DNA from: Thermodesulfobacteriota bacterium
Lineage (GTDB): Bacteria > Desulfobacterota > BSN033 > UBA1163
Assembly (NCBI GenBank): GCA_030024065.1
Contig: JASEIE010000096.1
Location: 1 to 11,592, forward strand
Direction: 5' to 3'
Length of the DNA: 11,592 nt
Positions within the stretch are counted from its first letter, which is position 1, and each line of letters opens with the position of its first letter. A program made the translations under genes and the position numbers. Of this stretch, positions 1 through 7,143 are shown one piece after another. The notes below the pieces were generated by a model. That model was not told where the DNA came from, searched no databases, and saw only the letters and a list, made by a program, of their open reading frames with translations.

Positions 1-785
1 TGATGGCCTCCGGTTTTGTCGACGGATTCAAATTAACCGGAAAGGAGGAATATCTCAAAGGAGCAGAAGGAGCTATCCATTTTATCCTTGATGGAATTGT
101 GAAGCAAGGCGATTTAATGAGGGTCTTTAACAAAGGAAGATGGCATGTTAAGGGCTATTCGGAAGATTACGCCTTTTTCATTCAGGCGCTCATCGATCTT
201 TATGAAGCCACCTTTAATGTTCAGTATCTTAAAGAAGCAAACAATCTTAATGAAAGAATGATTCATCAATTCTGGGATGATAAAAACGGAGGCTTCTTCT
301 TTACAGGGGCAGAGAACGAATCCCTGATTGCCCGGTCAAAAAGCCCTTATGACAATGCCATCCCATCGGCCAATTCCGTAGGGGTATTTAATCTATTGAG
401 GCTTGGCTATCTCACAGGAGAAGAGGGTCTTAAAAAGAAGGCAGAACAGACCCTGCAACTTTTTTACAACTTCCTCTCAGAACATTCCTCCGGATTTGCC
501 CATATGCTGTCCGGTCTCTCCTTCTTTTTAAGTCCGGAGGAGATCGGGATCATCGGTTCCAGGGATGATCACAGGACAAAGTCCATGCTAAAAGAGATTT
601 GCCTCGCCTACCTCCCCAATAAAATCTTAAGCCTCAGGGATCCCCGGGGGCCCGCCGAAGGGGATTGGTTTCCATTTCTAATGGAGAAAGAAGCGACAGA
701 GATTCCCATCACCTTTGTCTGTAAAGGGTTCACCTGCCTGCCTCCGGTAAAGGATGGAGAAGAGTTAAAAAAGATATTGGGATAG
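1..785 (+). CDS. YyaL/SSP411-family (DUF255-type) protein, C-terminal part, cut by window edge
   Basis: This is the last 260 or so codons of a gene that begins outside the window; the family is usually 600-750 residues, with an N-terminal thioredoxin-like domain followed by an alpha/alpha-barrel region resembling glycosidases or N-acylglucosamine epimerases. The first ATG at base 3 is probably internal: it fits the family's W-N-G-L-M stretch, and bases 1-2 (tg) would be the end of the Leu codon. Counted from that Met, visible family hallmarks are YSEDYAFFIQALIDLYEAT (about 52-70), SPYDNAIPSANSVG (about 114-127) and a C-terminal two-cysteine segment VCKGFTCLPPV (about 239-249). The protein ends with TAG at 783-785. 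No signal or membrane segment lies in the visible part. The biochemical role of the family is poorly defined in bacteria. Family assignment is firm; function is not. Confidence 0.85.
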   Translation, partial: MASGFVDGFKLTGKEEYLKGAEGAIHFILDGIVKQGDLMRVFNKGRWHVKGYSEDYAFFIQALIDLYEATFNVQYLKEANNLNERMIHQFWDDKNGGFFFTGAENESLIARSKSPYDNAIPSANSVGVFNLLRLGYLTGEEGLKKKAEQTLQLFYNFLSEHSSGFAHMLSGLSFFLSPEEIGIIGSRDDHRTKSMLKEICLAYLPNKILSLRDPRGPAEGDWFPFLMEKEATEIPITFVCKGFTCLPPVKDGEELKKILG

Positions 786-994
786 ATATGGGGGAGCCTA
801 TCAACAGGCTGCCAGGGGTTGACTCTCATACAGAAGGGGACATTGATTCCCAATCATCTTTAGATACCTGTTCAAATCTGTTATTTTATTCTCCAATTTT
901 TATTTTATATACGGTCCTGTCCCCAGTAGCATAAAAGGAGGTCCTGTAGACCACCGAGTCTGTTCTGGTTCTTGCAAAGCGGCTTAATTTCCAG

Positions 995-1010
995 CGGATG
1001 TTCACCCCTG
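995..1010 (+). repeat. IS1634 terminal inverted repeat, left
   Basis: The sequence cggatgttcacccctg is matched perfectly in inverse orientation at 2835-2850. It lies 36 bp beyond the transposase stop codon, as expected for the distal end of the element. Similarity stops immediately on both sides of the 16 bases. Confidence 0.8.
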
Positions 1011-1046
1011 ATGAAAGAGAGATGAAAGGGGCCTAATGGTTGTATT

Positions 1047-2705
1047 TTAAGACATTCTACGTTGTTCAGGTAGTTTTTTTCTGGTGACTACACGTACCTC
1101 CCGATGAGGTAAAACTGTAGGCATTCGAACATCCAATGCCTTCAACAGTTCCCGCGACTTTTCGCGAGGCATTGGAATCTTTAGACAGGAACCATGATCT
1201 TTGACTTTTATCTCCACCGAGCAAAGGGTGGATAGCTGTTTGAGCCCTTCTTCGACCGTCATATCCAGTGGTGCCCAAGCCTTACGTAATTTGCGTATGA
1301 TCATATACGCCAGCATCACCACCAACACGTGCCCCCGCGTACTTTTCTCCGATCGTACAAAAACAGGCCGAACTTCCAAGATGGTCGTCTTGCAGTCAAG
1401 AAACGCCTTTTCAACCTCCGCCAAATCCTTGTATCGATCATGGATGAGTTGCTTGTCTGCCACTTCCTTGGCAAGATCCGTCTTAATCACATAGCAACCA
1501 TCCAAAAGCGATTCCTCTTTGAGCACGGCATCGTCTTGCTCCAGGCTTAATTGCCTCTCCTGTGCCTTCACGCTCAGCCATTGCTCCTGACGAAGCAACT
1601 TAATCTTGCTTTTCACTTTCTCTAAGGCAGTGGATACTTTGGCCCTCGGATGTTCCGATAAATAAACGTTCTTTTCGCTAACCAATTCCTCCAGAGCACG
1701 TCGCTTCGATAAACGACTCTTCTCCATCTCCTCCACCCGTACCGGGTTCCGTCTTAAGATATAACGAATCCCTCCCTCCTCCACTTCACACACCTTCTCA
1801 TCAAATAATCCAAATTGGATGAGCCCTCTCTTCATGAGCCCCTCGATCTGCGGTTTCGTGATTGCCGTAATATAGTGAAACCCTTCCGGAAGATTCTCGA
1901 TCTGGGTCCTTTTGATCATCCCTCGGTCCCCGACAAAGGTCACCTCCTGACATCCCAATCCCTCTGCCACTTTCTTCACCTGGGAGCCAAATGTGCGCGT
2001 ATCCTGCGTGTTGCCCGAAAACACTTCTATGGCTATCGGATCTCCATCCTCATCACACAATAAACCGATCACGATCTGCTGCTTCCCCTTCTTCCCATCT
2101 CGACTATAACCATATTCACCAAAATAATTCTTCTCCCCCTCCAGATAACTACTGGTGACGTCATAAAGAAAGAGTTTTGGCTTTGCTTTGCCACGCCTGA
2201 GGACAAAAAGACGCCGCTCAATCTCTTCCTGATGATCCGCTAACCATCTGAGATTGTCATAAAGATTGTTCTCATCAAACCCCCGTCCCATCTCCAAAAC
2301 ATCACATGCCCCATGCGTCTGCGCTAACCGAACCGCTGAAAGCCGGGATCCTTGATCGATCACTCGGGCGATCACCTGCCAAAAGGCCAACTTGCCCTCA
2401 AAGTCAGCCCCCAACGCCTTCTCAAGGCCCAAGCCTTTGCCTACCTGGTAAACAACCCAAACCGCTCCTACTGAAAGTCCCTCCTGAAGCTCAACCGACT
2501 CCTTCAACGATCCTAAAACCGTCAGATCCTCCTTATGCCTTAAGGCTAATTTGATAGCAGCAACCTCCTCGGGCGTGCAATGGGAGAGGTTGGCTATAGT
2601 TCGCTTCTTGACCTTTCCATTCTCGCGGTAAGATTCTCTTAACAGAATGGATCGGTAGATTTTCTTACCCGTTTTTGGACCTGATTGGTTTTCGACGATA
2701 TGCAT
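1047..2705 (-). CDS. IS1634-family DDE transposase
   Basis: A 552-residue transposase that would cut and insert its own element through an RNase H-fold DDE active site. The N-terminal 60 residues carry the family's YRSILLRESYRENGKVKKRT stretch. Putative catalytic residues are D182 (in FLYDVTSSYLEG), D260 (in TFVGDRGMI) and E432 (in YKDLAEVEKAF). The last fits the IS4-type Y-x2-R-x3-E-x6-K signature, with Y425, E432 and K439 present and Leu at the R position. A long charged insertion between the second Asp and the Glu (about 320-400) is usual for the group. The following VRPVFVRSEKSTRGHVLVVM segment is also typical. No frameshift or internal stop is seen, so it could be active. The ATG at 2705 has no clear Shine-Dalgarno sequence; a promoter-like pair ends six bases upstream, so it may be translated from a nearly leaderless transcript. 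Confidence 0.9.
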   Translation of the reverse strand: MHIVENQSGPKTGKKIYRSILLRESYRENGKVKKRTIANLSHCTPEEVAAIKLALRHKEDLTVLGSLKESVELQEGLSVGAVWVVYQVGKGLGLEKALGADFEGKLAFWQVIARVIDQGSRLSAVRLAQTHGACDVLEMGRGFDENNLYDNLRWLADHQEEIERRLFVLRRGKAKPKLFLYDVTSSYLEGEKNYFGEYGYSRDGKKGKQQIVIGLLCDEDGDPIAIEVFSGNTQDTRTFGSQVKKVAEGLGCQEVTFVGDRGMIKRTQIENLPEGFHYITAITKPQIEGLMKRGLIQFGLFDEKVCEVEEGGIRYILRRNPVRVEEMEKSRLSKRRALEELVSEKNVYLSEHPRAKVSTALEKVKSKIKLLRQEQWLSVKAQERQLSLEQDDAVLKEESLLDGCYVIKTDLAKEVADKQLIHDRYKDLAEVEKAFLDCKTTILEVRPVFVRSEKSTRGHVLVVMLAYMIIRKLRKAWAPLDMTVEEGLKQLSTLCSVEIKVKDHGSCLKIPMPREKSRELLKALDVRMPTVLPHREVRVVTRKKLPEQRRMS

Positions 2706-2741
2706 GACTACTTCATATCACATTTACTCATGCATTGTCAA
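2706..2741 (-). promoter_or_regulatory. Possible promoter of the IS1634 transposase
   Basis: On the - strand a perfect -35-like TTGACA (complement of 2736-2741) is followed after 18 bases by TATGAA (complement of 2712-2717), a partial match to a -10 box. The transposase ATG starts only six bases further on, so a transcript from here would have almost no leader. The surrounding 2706-2834 stretch is strongly A+T-rich with no other recognisable content. Confidence 0.35.
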
Positions 2742-2834
2742 GATATATTTTCATACATTAGAAATATATTAGTGACTACATTTAAAAGGAAAAAATATAT
2801 AAATCATAACAATTTCAATGTGTTATATGAAAAG

Positions 2835-2850
2835 CAGGGGTGAACATCCG
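2835..2850 (-). repeat. IS1634 terminal inverted repeat, right
   Basis: The + strand reads caggggtgaacatccg, the reverse complement of 995-1010. The outermost base falls inside what would be codon 161 of the interrupted IS1380-type transposase, which places the insertion boundary at about 2850. Confidence 0.8.
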
Positions 2851-3332
2851 TTATATGTGAACAAGGCATCTGCCTTCTCCCCAATAATCTCGGTTGCATC
2901 CGCATCTAACGTATATTCCTTGATCCCGTCCCTTTTCAAAATCCTTTCATTGATCTTATCCCGAACCCGATCCAACCCCTCTAATCCCAACTGCCCCGCC
3001 TTCGGCTCTCCCATCCTCCTTAGCCAATCTCCCGCCGTATCAGGCTCGGGAATCTCATCCCCACCAATCAACTTCATTAAACCGTCTTCATTTTTTAACT
3101 CCCTTAGATCTTCAAGACTCCTCCCGCCTCCCTGCAACATTAACACCACGCTATCCACCATCACCGAAGGGTCAAAACCCCGATTGCTCCCAGGGGAGGG
3201 TAGATACCGATCTGTCAGCTCCCTCAACCCAATCCCGTGGTTGAACTCCGCCATCAATGCGAGACCTCCGTGAGCCGTCAATTTCTCTTTCGTCATCTCC
3301 AGCTTGAATGGAAAGACGGTTTGCTGTATCAT
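2850..3332 (-). pseudogene. IS1380-family transposase, 5' fragment interrupted by the IS1634 element
   Basis: The reading frame from ATG 3332 gives about 160 native residues, then runs into the IS1634 end and stops at 2823 after a few foreign residues. Family features are the opening FPFKLEMTKEKLTAHGGLAL, the LMLQGGGRSLEDLREL block (about 64-79), DTAGDWLRRMG (98-108) and the first catalytic Asp in YTLDADATEI (140-149). Full-length members have roughly 430-500 residues, so the second Asp, the Glu and the rest are missing. No continuation is found on the other side of the IS1634 element. The start is well supported: a strong aaaggaggt Shine-Dalgarno lies seven bases before the ATG. The protein cannot be an active transposase. 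Confidence 0.85.
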
Positions 3333-3339
3333 ACTGATG

Positions 3340-3407
3340 ACCTCCTTTTGTTTTAACCTTGCGGGTGATATCTATATATCACCAAACCTATGAATCCAAA
3401 AGGAGGT
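3340..3407 (-). promoter_or_regulatory. Nested inverted repeat in the IS1380 leader, able to hide the ribosome binding site
   Basis: An 11-bp perfect inverted repeat (acctccttttg at 3340-3350, caaaaggaggt at 3397-3407) encloses a second perfect 8-bp hairpin, ggtgatat at 3364-3371 and atatcacc at 3376-3383. On the - strand mRNA the inner arm of the outer stem is the Shine-Dalgarno of the IS1380 transposase, so a transcript entering from outside would have it paired. Shielding transposase translation from read-through transcription is known in other insertion sequences such as IS10 and IS50. On the + strand the same stem is followed by seven T residues (3407-3413) and could act as a terminator. 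The structure is seen directly; the function is inferred. Confidence 0.5.
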
Positions 3408-3413
3408 TTTTTT

Positions 3414-3572
3414 GTTTCTCAACTTCCTACATCTTTTTTAGGGTATCCTGATATTTCTCATACTTTTTCCTAAGGATAACTCTGATTATGAACGACCATC
3501 TTGACTTGAGTGTTTGAGTAAATGACCAATTGGATGGACGTTCGGTGGCCTAGTTGGGAAATTTAGAAGTAT
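3414..3572. other. Non-coding stretch between the IS1380 remnant and the response regulator gene
   Basis: No reading frame or RNA gene is recognisable here. It must include the outer end of the IS1380 remnant and the 3' untranslated region of the response regulator. An imperfect inverted repeat (ggtatcct at about 3442-3449 and aggataac at 3473-3480) is too loosely spaced to be called a terminator. Confidence 0.5.
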
Positions 3573-4220
3573 TTAGGATAGTTTGATAATTTTATGTTTT
3601 ATAGCCATTTTGGTGAGGTCCGTGACAGTCTGCGCCTCCAGTTTCGTCATGATGCTATATTTATGTGACTCCACGGTTTTGGGACTGATGAATAATTTTC
3701 CGGCAATCTGTTTGACTGATTTTCCATCCGCTAAAAGTTTGAAGACCTCATATTCACGCACGCTCAAAACGCCAATGCCTTTCTTCCCATCTTCCAAGGT
3801 CTTGATGTGCTCTGATAAGATTTTTGGCGCAGACGTGCTGAAATAGGATCCGCCAGTATTCACCGCATCAATGGCCAGGACAAGGTCTGAAAAAGGATCT
3901 TGTTTCAGAACATAACCGGAGATGCCTAACTTGAAAAGCTCAATGACAAATTCCTCATTGGAGAACATCGTATAAATGATTATTTTGATGTCAGGAAAAA
4001 ATTCTTTTATCCGTTTCGTGGCCTCAATTCCATTTAATTCAGGCATCGAAATGTCCATGATCACAATATTCGGTCTCATAGACTTAACCATTTCGATCGC
4101 TTGACGGCCACTGTAAGCGACACCTATCACCTCATATTCCTCACGGTTACGGAAAGCACTCTTGATTCCTTCAATCACAACACCATGATCATCGACGATG
4201 AAAATATTCGTTTGGGGCAT
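3573..4220 (-). CDS. NarL/FixJ-type response regulator
   Basis: A two-component response regulator that would bind DNA after phosphorylation by a partner kinase. The receiver domain spans about 5-120: acidic pair D11/D12 (numbered with one extra residue at the N terminus), phospho-acceptor D57 in IVIMDISMPELNG, switch T85 and K107 in GYVLK. After a short linker, a LuxR-type helix-turn-helix runs from about 153 to 212 (LSVREYEVFKLLADGKSVKQ, then FISPKTVESHKYSIMTKL). The frame is open from a TTG at 4223, but the ATG at 4220 is preferred because aaagga lies seven bases before it; this gives 215 residues. It follows the histidine kinase gene on the same strand after 45 bases, and the pair is almost certainly an operon and a cognate pair. 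Target genes cannot be read from the sequence. Confidence 0.93.
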   Translation of the reverse strand: MPQTNIFIVDDHGVVIEGIKSAFRNREEYEVIGVAYSGRQAIEMVKSMRPNIVIMDISMPELNGIEATKRIKEFFPDIKIIIYTMFSNEEFVIELFKLGISGYVLKQDPFSDLVLAIDAVNTGGSYFSTSAPKILSEHIKTLEDGKKGIGVLSVREYEVFKLLADGKSVKQIAGKLFISPKTVESHKYSIMTKLEAQTVTDLTKMAIKHKIIKLS

Positions 4221-4265
4221 CAACGATTCCTTTCGTTCAAATAGAGGGACTCTCAGAATGGGTCT

Positions 4266-5897
4266 TCAAAGCGGTAATTCGGCGAGAATGTGAGTCCCGG
4301 CACCATTTCGCGAGTCGATGGTTAATTCTCCGCCCAGTTGGACAATCCTTTCCCTCATGATATGGAGTCCGAGAGGTCCTTGATCGGAAGTGATAAGCAT
4401 CTTCTCGTCGATCTCAAACCCCGTCCCATCGTCTTCGACACTGAATAAGATGAGGGGATCCCTTCTAATAAGATTAATGAATACCTGTTTGGCGTGGGAA
4501 TGCTTGATAATATTTGATAACGCTTCTTGAGCGATGCGATAGATCGCAAGTTCTTTGTCCATATCGAATCGCGCATGGATATCTTTGGTAAAGAAATGAA
4601 TGTTTAACCCTAATTGTGGATCGATGTTATTGATGAGAGCTCGCAGAGAGGGGATGAGGCCAAGATTTTTTATGATTTCTGGCATCAGTCCATGAGCGAT
4701 CTTCTTTAGATCGGAGATGGCATATATTGTTTTCTTATGGGCCGTCCTGATCCGGTATTGCAGTTCTGGTTTTGCATGTTTCATCTCGGATGAAATAATC
4801 TCCAAATCCATTTTCATATTCGTTAATAGTTGACCGATGTGATCATGAAGTTCCATGGCCACTTCATGACGATCTCTTTCTAATAAGTCGATCAACCTCT
4901 TGGACAAAAATTTCCGATGCTTTTGTTCTTTACTCAACCTCTCATTGAGCGCCTTTAACTCCCTTTCGGCAGCCTTACGGACGGTCATATCCCTTAAGAT
5001 CACTAAATTTGATGGTCGGCCTTGGTATATGATCAGTGTTCCCTTTGCTTCGATATCTACAACTTTCCCGTCAAATCGAACAATTCGATATTCTCTTAGA
5101 GGAGAGGAGACCCCTTCGGATTCAATTTTTTTTATCCGTGCCCGCACAAATTCTCGATCATCTGGATGTATTAAATCCAATACAGGTTTGCCGATGAGAT
5201 CTTCTGGGTGGGTGGCGCCGAAAAGTTCTATTCCGGCGGTATTGATGTAAACTACTTTCATTCCGGTATGAACGACGATGGCATCGGGTGAGAGTTCAAC
5301 AAGTTGACGGTACCGTTCTTCGGTTTCTCTTAAAACTTTTTCTTCTAATTTACCTGAAAGTTTATAGGTAAGTATGGCGATCCTTTTTCTTTGATCCTTC
5401 TGCCGGGAAAGTGGAGTGATCGTATGGATCAGGTAAGGCCATATTTCTTCAATTAAATGAGCATCTTGGTTAGTGCGAATGACCTCCTCCACTTTTTCTC
5501 TCATCCTTAGGGCTATCGGATTATGAAAATGACGATAGAGATCTGAACCGACTGCCAAACCCTGGCTTTCTGGAATCATATTGATCATGGTTTCGTTGGC
5601 TTCCTCAATGACCCCCGAATGATTGATCACCCAGCATCGGATTGGGATGGAGTCGAAAAAATTCTGATCCCGAGGACCTTCTCTTCCGAATATTTCCGAG
5701 AAGGCACCAAATCCCATGTTCTGTAAAACTAAGTTCTTTAAAGAAAGTTGAAGTTCTGAGAGGATGGGCTGAAGTTGGTTGACTTGGCCAAGATCCGTTA
5801 TTTCTGAGTTCGAGGCGCCTTTGGGGGCGCGAGTTCTAATTTCATTCACCCATTCACCTAATATATTAAGAAGAGTAGAAAATTTAATATGATCCAT
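4266..5897 (-). CDS. Soluble PAS-domain sensor histidine kinase, NarL/HisKA_3 class
   Basis: A 543-residue kinase expected to autophosphorylate and pass phosphate to the regulator encoded just downstream. Domains in order: an N-terminal helical stretch of about 75 residues with no family I recognise; a first PAS-like domain (about 80-180, beginning FFDSIPIRCWVINHSGVIEE); a second, clearer PAS/PAC domain (about 190-312, RYRQLVELSPDAIVV to LRDMTVRKAAE); a coiled-coil-like linker (about 310-340); the HisKA_3 dimerisation helix with phospho-acceptor H351 in AMELHDHIGQLL; and a HATPase domain with N-box YRIAQEALSNIIKHSHA (453-469), DDGTGFE (489-495) and GPLGLHIMRERI (507-518). No transmembrane segment or signal peptide is present, so it should sense a cytoplasmic signal. 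The ATG at 5897 has no well-spaced Shine-Dalgarno; the leader is A/G-rich and includes a small ttcctt/aaggaa hairpin at 5898-5915. The next upstream in-frame codon of note is a stop. Confidence 0.92.
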   Translation of the reverse strand: MDHIKFSTLLNILGEWVNEIRTRAPKGASNSEITDLGQVNQLQPILSELQLSLKNLVLQNMGFGAFSEIFGREGPRDQNFFDSIPIRCWVINHSGVIEEANETMINMIPESQGLAVGSDLYRHFHNPIALRMREKVEEVIRTNQDAHLIEEIWPYLIHTITPLSRQKDQRKRIAILTYKLSGKLEEKVLRETEERYRQLVELSPDAIVVHTGMKVVYINTAGIELFGATHPEDLIGKPVLDLIHPDDREFVRARIKKIESEGVSSPLREYRIVRFDGKVVDIEAKGTLIIYQGRPSNLVILRDMTVRKAAERELKALNERLSKEQKHRKFLSKRLIDLLERDRHEVAMELHDHIGQLLTNMKMDLEIISSEMKHAKPELQYRIRTAHKKTIYAISDLKKIAHGLMPEIIKNLGLIPSLRALINNIDPQLGLNIHFFTKDIHARFDMDKELAIYRIAQEALSNIIKHSHAKQVFINLIRRDPLILFSVEDDGTGFEIDEKMLITSDQGPLGLHIMRERIVQLGGELTIDSRNGAGTHILAELPL

Positions 5898-6007
5898 TTC
5901 CTTTTCTTTAAGGAAGAGGTTCTTTTTTCAAATGATCCCTGCTTGACATCTCCGATCGTCGGTTTTAAAGAATGGCCCTCCTTTTTTCTAATCCAAATAT
6001 TCCTTCG
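5898..6007 (-). other. Intergenic gap between amidohydrolase copy A and the histidine kinase
   Basis: These 110 bases separate two same-strand genes. No strong terminator hairpin with a T-run is visible on the - strand, so read-through from the amidohydrolase into the kinase is possible. A short ccga-cga-tcgg palindrome near 5957-5967 is too weak to call. Nothing else is recognised. Confidence 0.4.
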
Positions 6008-7075
6008 TTAACTGTTCAGTGCGTTTCTTATCTTCATCTTATCCATCTCATTGAGCTGATTTCCAGTCGCAATCTTTGCCCAGGTGGTGAAGTTGTAAAA
6101 CCGCAAGGTGTTCGCCGCATCTCTCATCTCGTGGTACATATCAAAATTTCCTGCAGGCATGAAAAAATCCTCTACGTTATCTGTCCCCAGTCTGATCGGA
6201 ATATCCTCAAGCAAAAGTTCGAGCACCCTTGTGATACTGTTGTGCATCGGCACCAGGATGTCTCTATATTGTTTGTTGGAGAGAGTCGCACCTGGACAAA
6301 CGATGATCCCAATATTTGTCTCTTTGATCCCCTCCAAAACCCGCCGGAATCTCTCTTCGTTGTATGAGGCAATGGAGAGGGCATGAACTGCCCATACCGT
6401 CGGCTGCCGCTTCTCATCATATCCTCTTTTGTCTGGCCGCAACCATCGGACTGCTTCAATCAGCGTCTCGGTACCATTTTCATCGGGACGGTTCGTCTGA
6501 TCAACATGCATGTGAATTTCCTTCCCTCCCAGCTTATTTCCAAGTTCAATGACACGCTTGAAATGTTCTTTAAACCCAATGTGCCTAGGACGCATATCAC
6601 GTTCGGGAAGGGTCCCAATAAAATCCGCCATCTTGGCTCCCTCTTCGAATACTTCCCAGCGCTCCTTTTCCGAGTCAATAAATCCAAAAATGGGATATGC
6701 CCCTACGCGAAAATCTATCCTTTTCTTAAATCGTTCCTTCAAATCCAGGGCGACTTCGAGAGCCCTTAAACCAATGATATCCGCTGTGGTGTCTATAAAA
6801 CTGTCAATTCTCTTCGTACCCAATTCAATGGATCTTTCTAAAGCTTGAATGATGCGCTCTTCAAGAGATGCTTTCGTATAGGCGATCCCTTCATGAAGAG
6901 CACCGGTCGTGTGTTGTTTTGCTTCCAGGGGATAGGTTGCAATTTCCCAAGGGTCCATATCTGCATGCTTCATATACTTCGACTCCATCACAAAAGCCCT
7001 GTCGAGATGGGCATGGGCATTAAACCACCCTCCCAAATCTCCCACCGCCTTCCTCAGTTCTATTTCGAAAGTCAT
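6008..7075 (-). CDS. Cytosine-deaminase-like amidohydrolase, copy A
   Basis: A 355-residue TIM-barrel metal-dependent hydrolase of the amidohydrolase superfamily, closest in layout to cytosine deaminase-type enzymes; it should be cytoplasmic. Visible metal-site motifs are H21/H23 in FNAHAHLDRAF, H190 in EIHMHVDQTN, H231 in VWAVHALS and D299 in IRLGTDNVEDFFMPAG. Aligning HMHVDQ with the VHCDE of E. coli CodA puts Gln193 where CodA has its catalytic Glu217, so the substrate or mechanism may differ from cytosine deamination. The start is well supported: aaggaggt sits three bases before the ATG at 7075. It lies 68 bases after the DHS-like gene on the same strand, so the two should form an operon. 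Bases upstream of codon 338 are almost identical to copy B, but the last 17 codons differ strongly. The substrate is unknown. Confidence 0.88.
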   Translation of the reverse strand: MTFEIELRKAVGDLGGWFNAHAHLDRAFVMESKYMKHADMDPWEIATYPLEAKQHTTGALHEGIAYTKASLEERIIQALERSIELGTKRIDSFIDTTADIIGLRALEVALDLKERFKKRIDFRVGAYPIFGFIDSEKERWEVFEEGAKMADFIGTLPERDMRPRHIGFKEHFKRVIELGNKLGGKEIHMHVDQTNRPDENGTETLIEAVRWLRPDKRGYDEKRQPTVWAVHALSIASYNEERFRRVLEGIKETNIGIIVCPGATLSNKQYRDILVPMHNSITRVLELLLEDIPIRLGTDNVEDFFMPAGNFDMYHEMRDAANTLRFYNFTTWAKIATGNQLNEMDKMKIRNALNS

Positions 7076-7143
7076 GAGACCTCCTTATTGAAATTAAAAC
7101 TGAGTTGGAATCTAATCGTTATGAACACTCCAATAAATGACGG

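Larger units (their letters stand above)
995..2850 (-). mobile_element. IS1634-family (IS4 superfamily) insertion sequence, 1856 bp
   Basis: The element is bounded by a perfect 16-bp inverted repeat, cggatgttcacccctg at 995-1010 and its reverse complement at 2835-2850, and contains a single long transposase gene on the - strand. The 1.86-kb length suits the IS1634 group. The outer bases (left ...tttccag, right ttatatg...) show no target-site duplication. The right flank is the 5' part of an IS1380-type transposase gene, but the left flank does not continue that gene. The insertion has therefore lost its original left neighbour, or the element recombined with another copy. The family call rests on the transposase; the ends are inferred from the repeat alone. 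Confidence 0.82.

Noticed and set aside
791..807. Small hairpin agcct/aggct just after the YyaL-like stop codon as a terminator
   Set aside because: The stem is only five base pairs and no T-run follows.
608..853. An 81-codon - strand frame overlapping the end of the YyaL-like gene
   Set aside because: It is antisense to a clearly conserved coding region and has no family features of its own.
788..934. A 48-codon + strand frame directly after the YyaL-like gene
   Set aside because: No Shine-Dalgarno, no recognisable domain, and it runs through the inverted ggggaca motifs; probably chance.
886..993. A 35-codon open stretch on the - strand running up to the left IS end, as if it were the 3' end of an interrupted gene
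   Set aside because: It does not resemble the IS1380 C terminus or any family I recognise, and includes the G-rich repeat-like motif; open stretches of this length arise by chance.
2818..3273. A 151-codon + strand frame opposite the IS1380 fragment
   Set aside because: It is the complement of a recognisable transposase reading frame and its serine/proline-rich composition is typical of such shadows.
3442..3480. Imperfect inverted repeat after the response regulator gene as a possible terminator
   Set aside because: The loop is about 23 bases, the stem has a mismatch and is A+T-rich, and the T-run is poorly placed.
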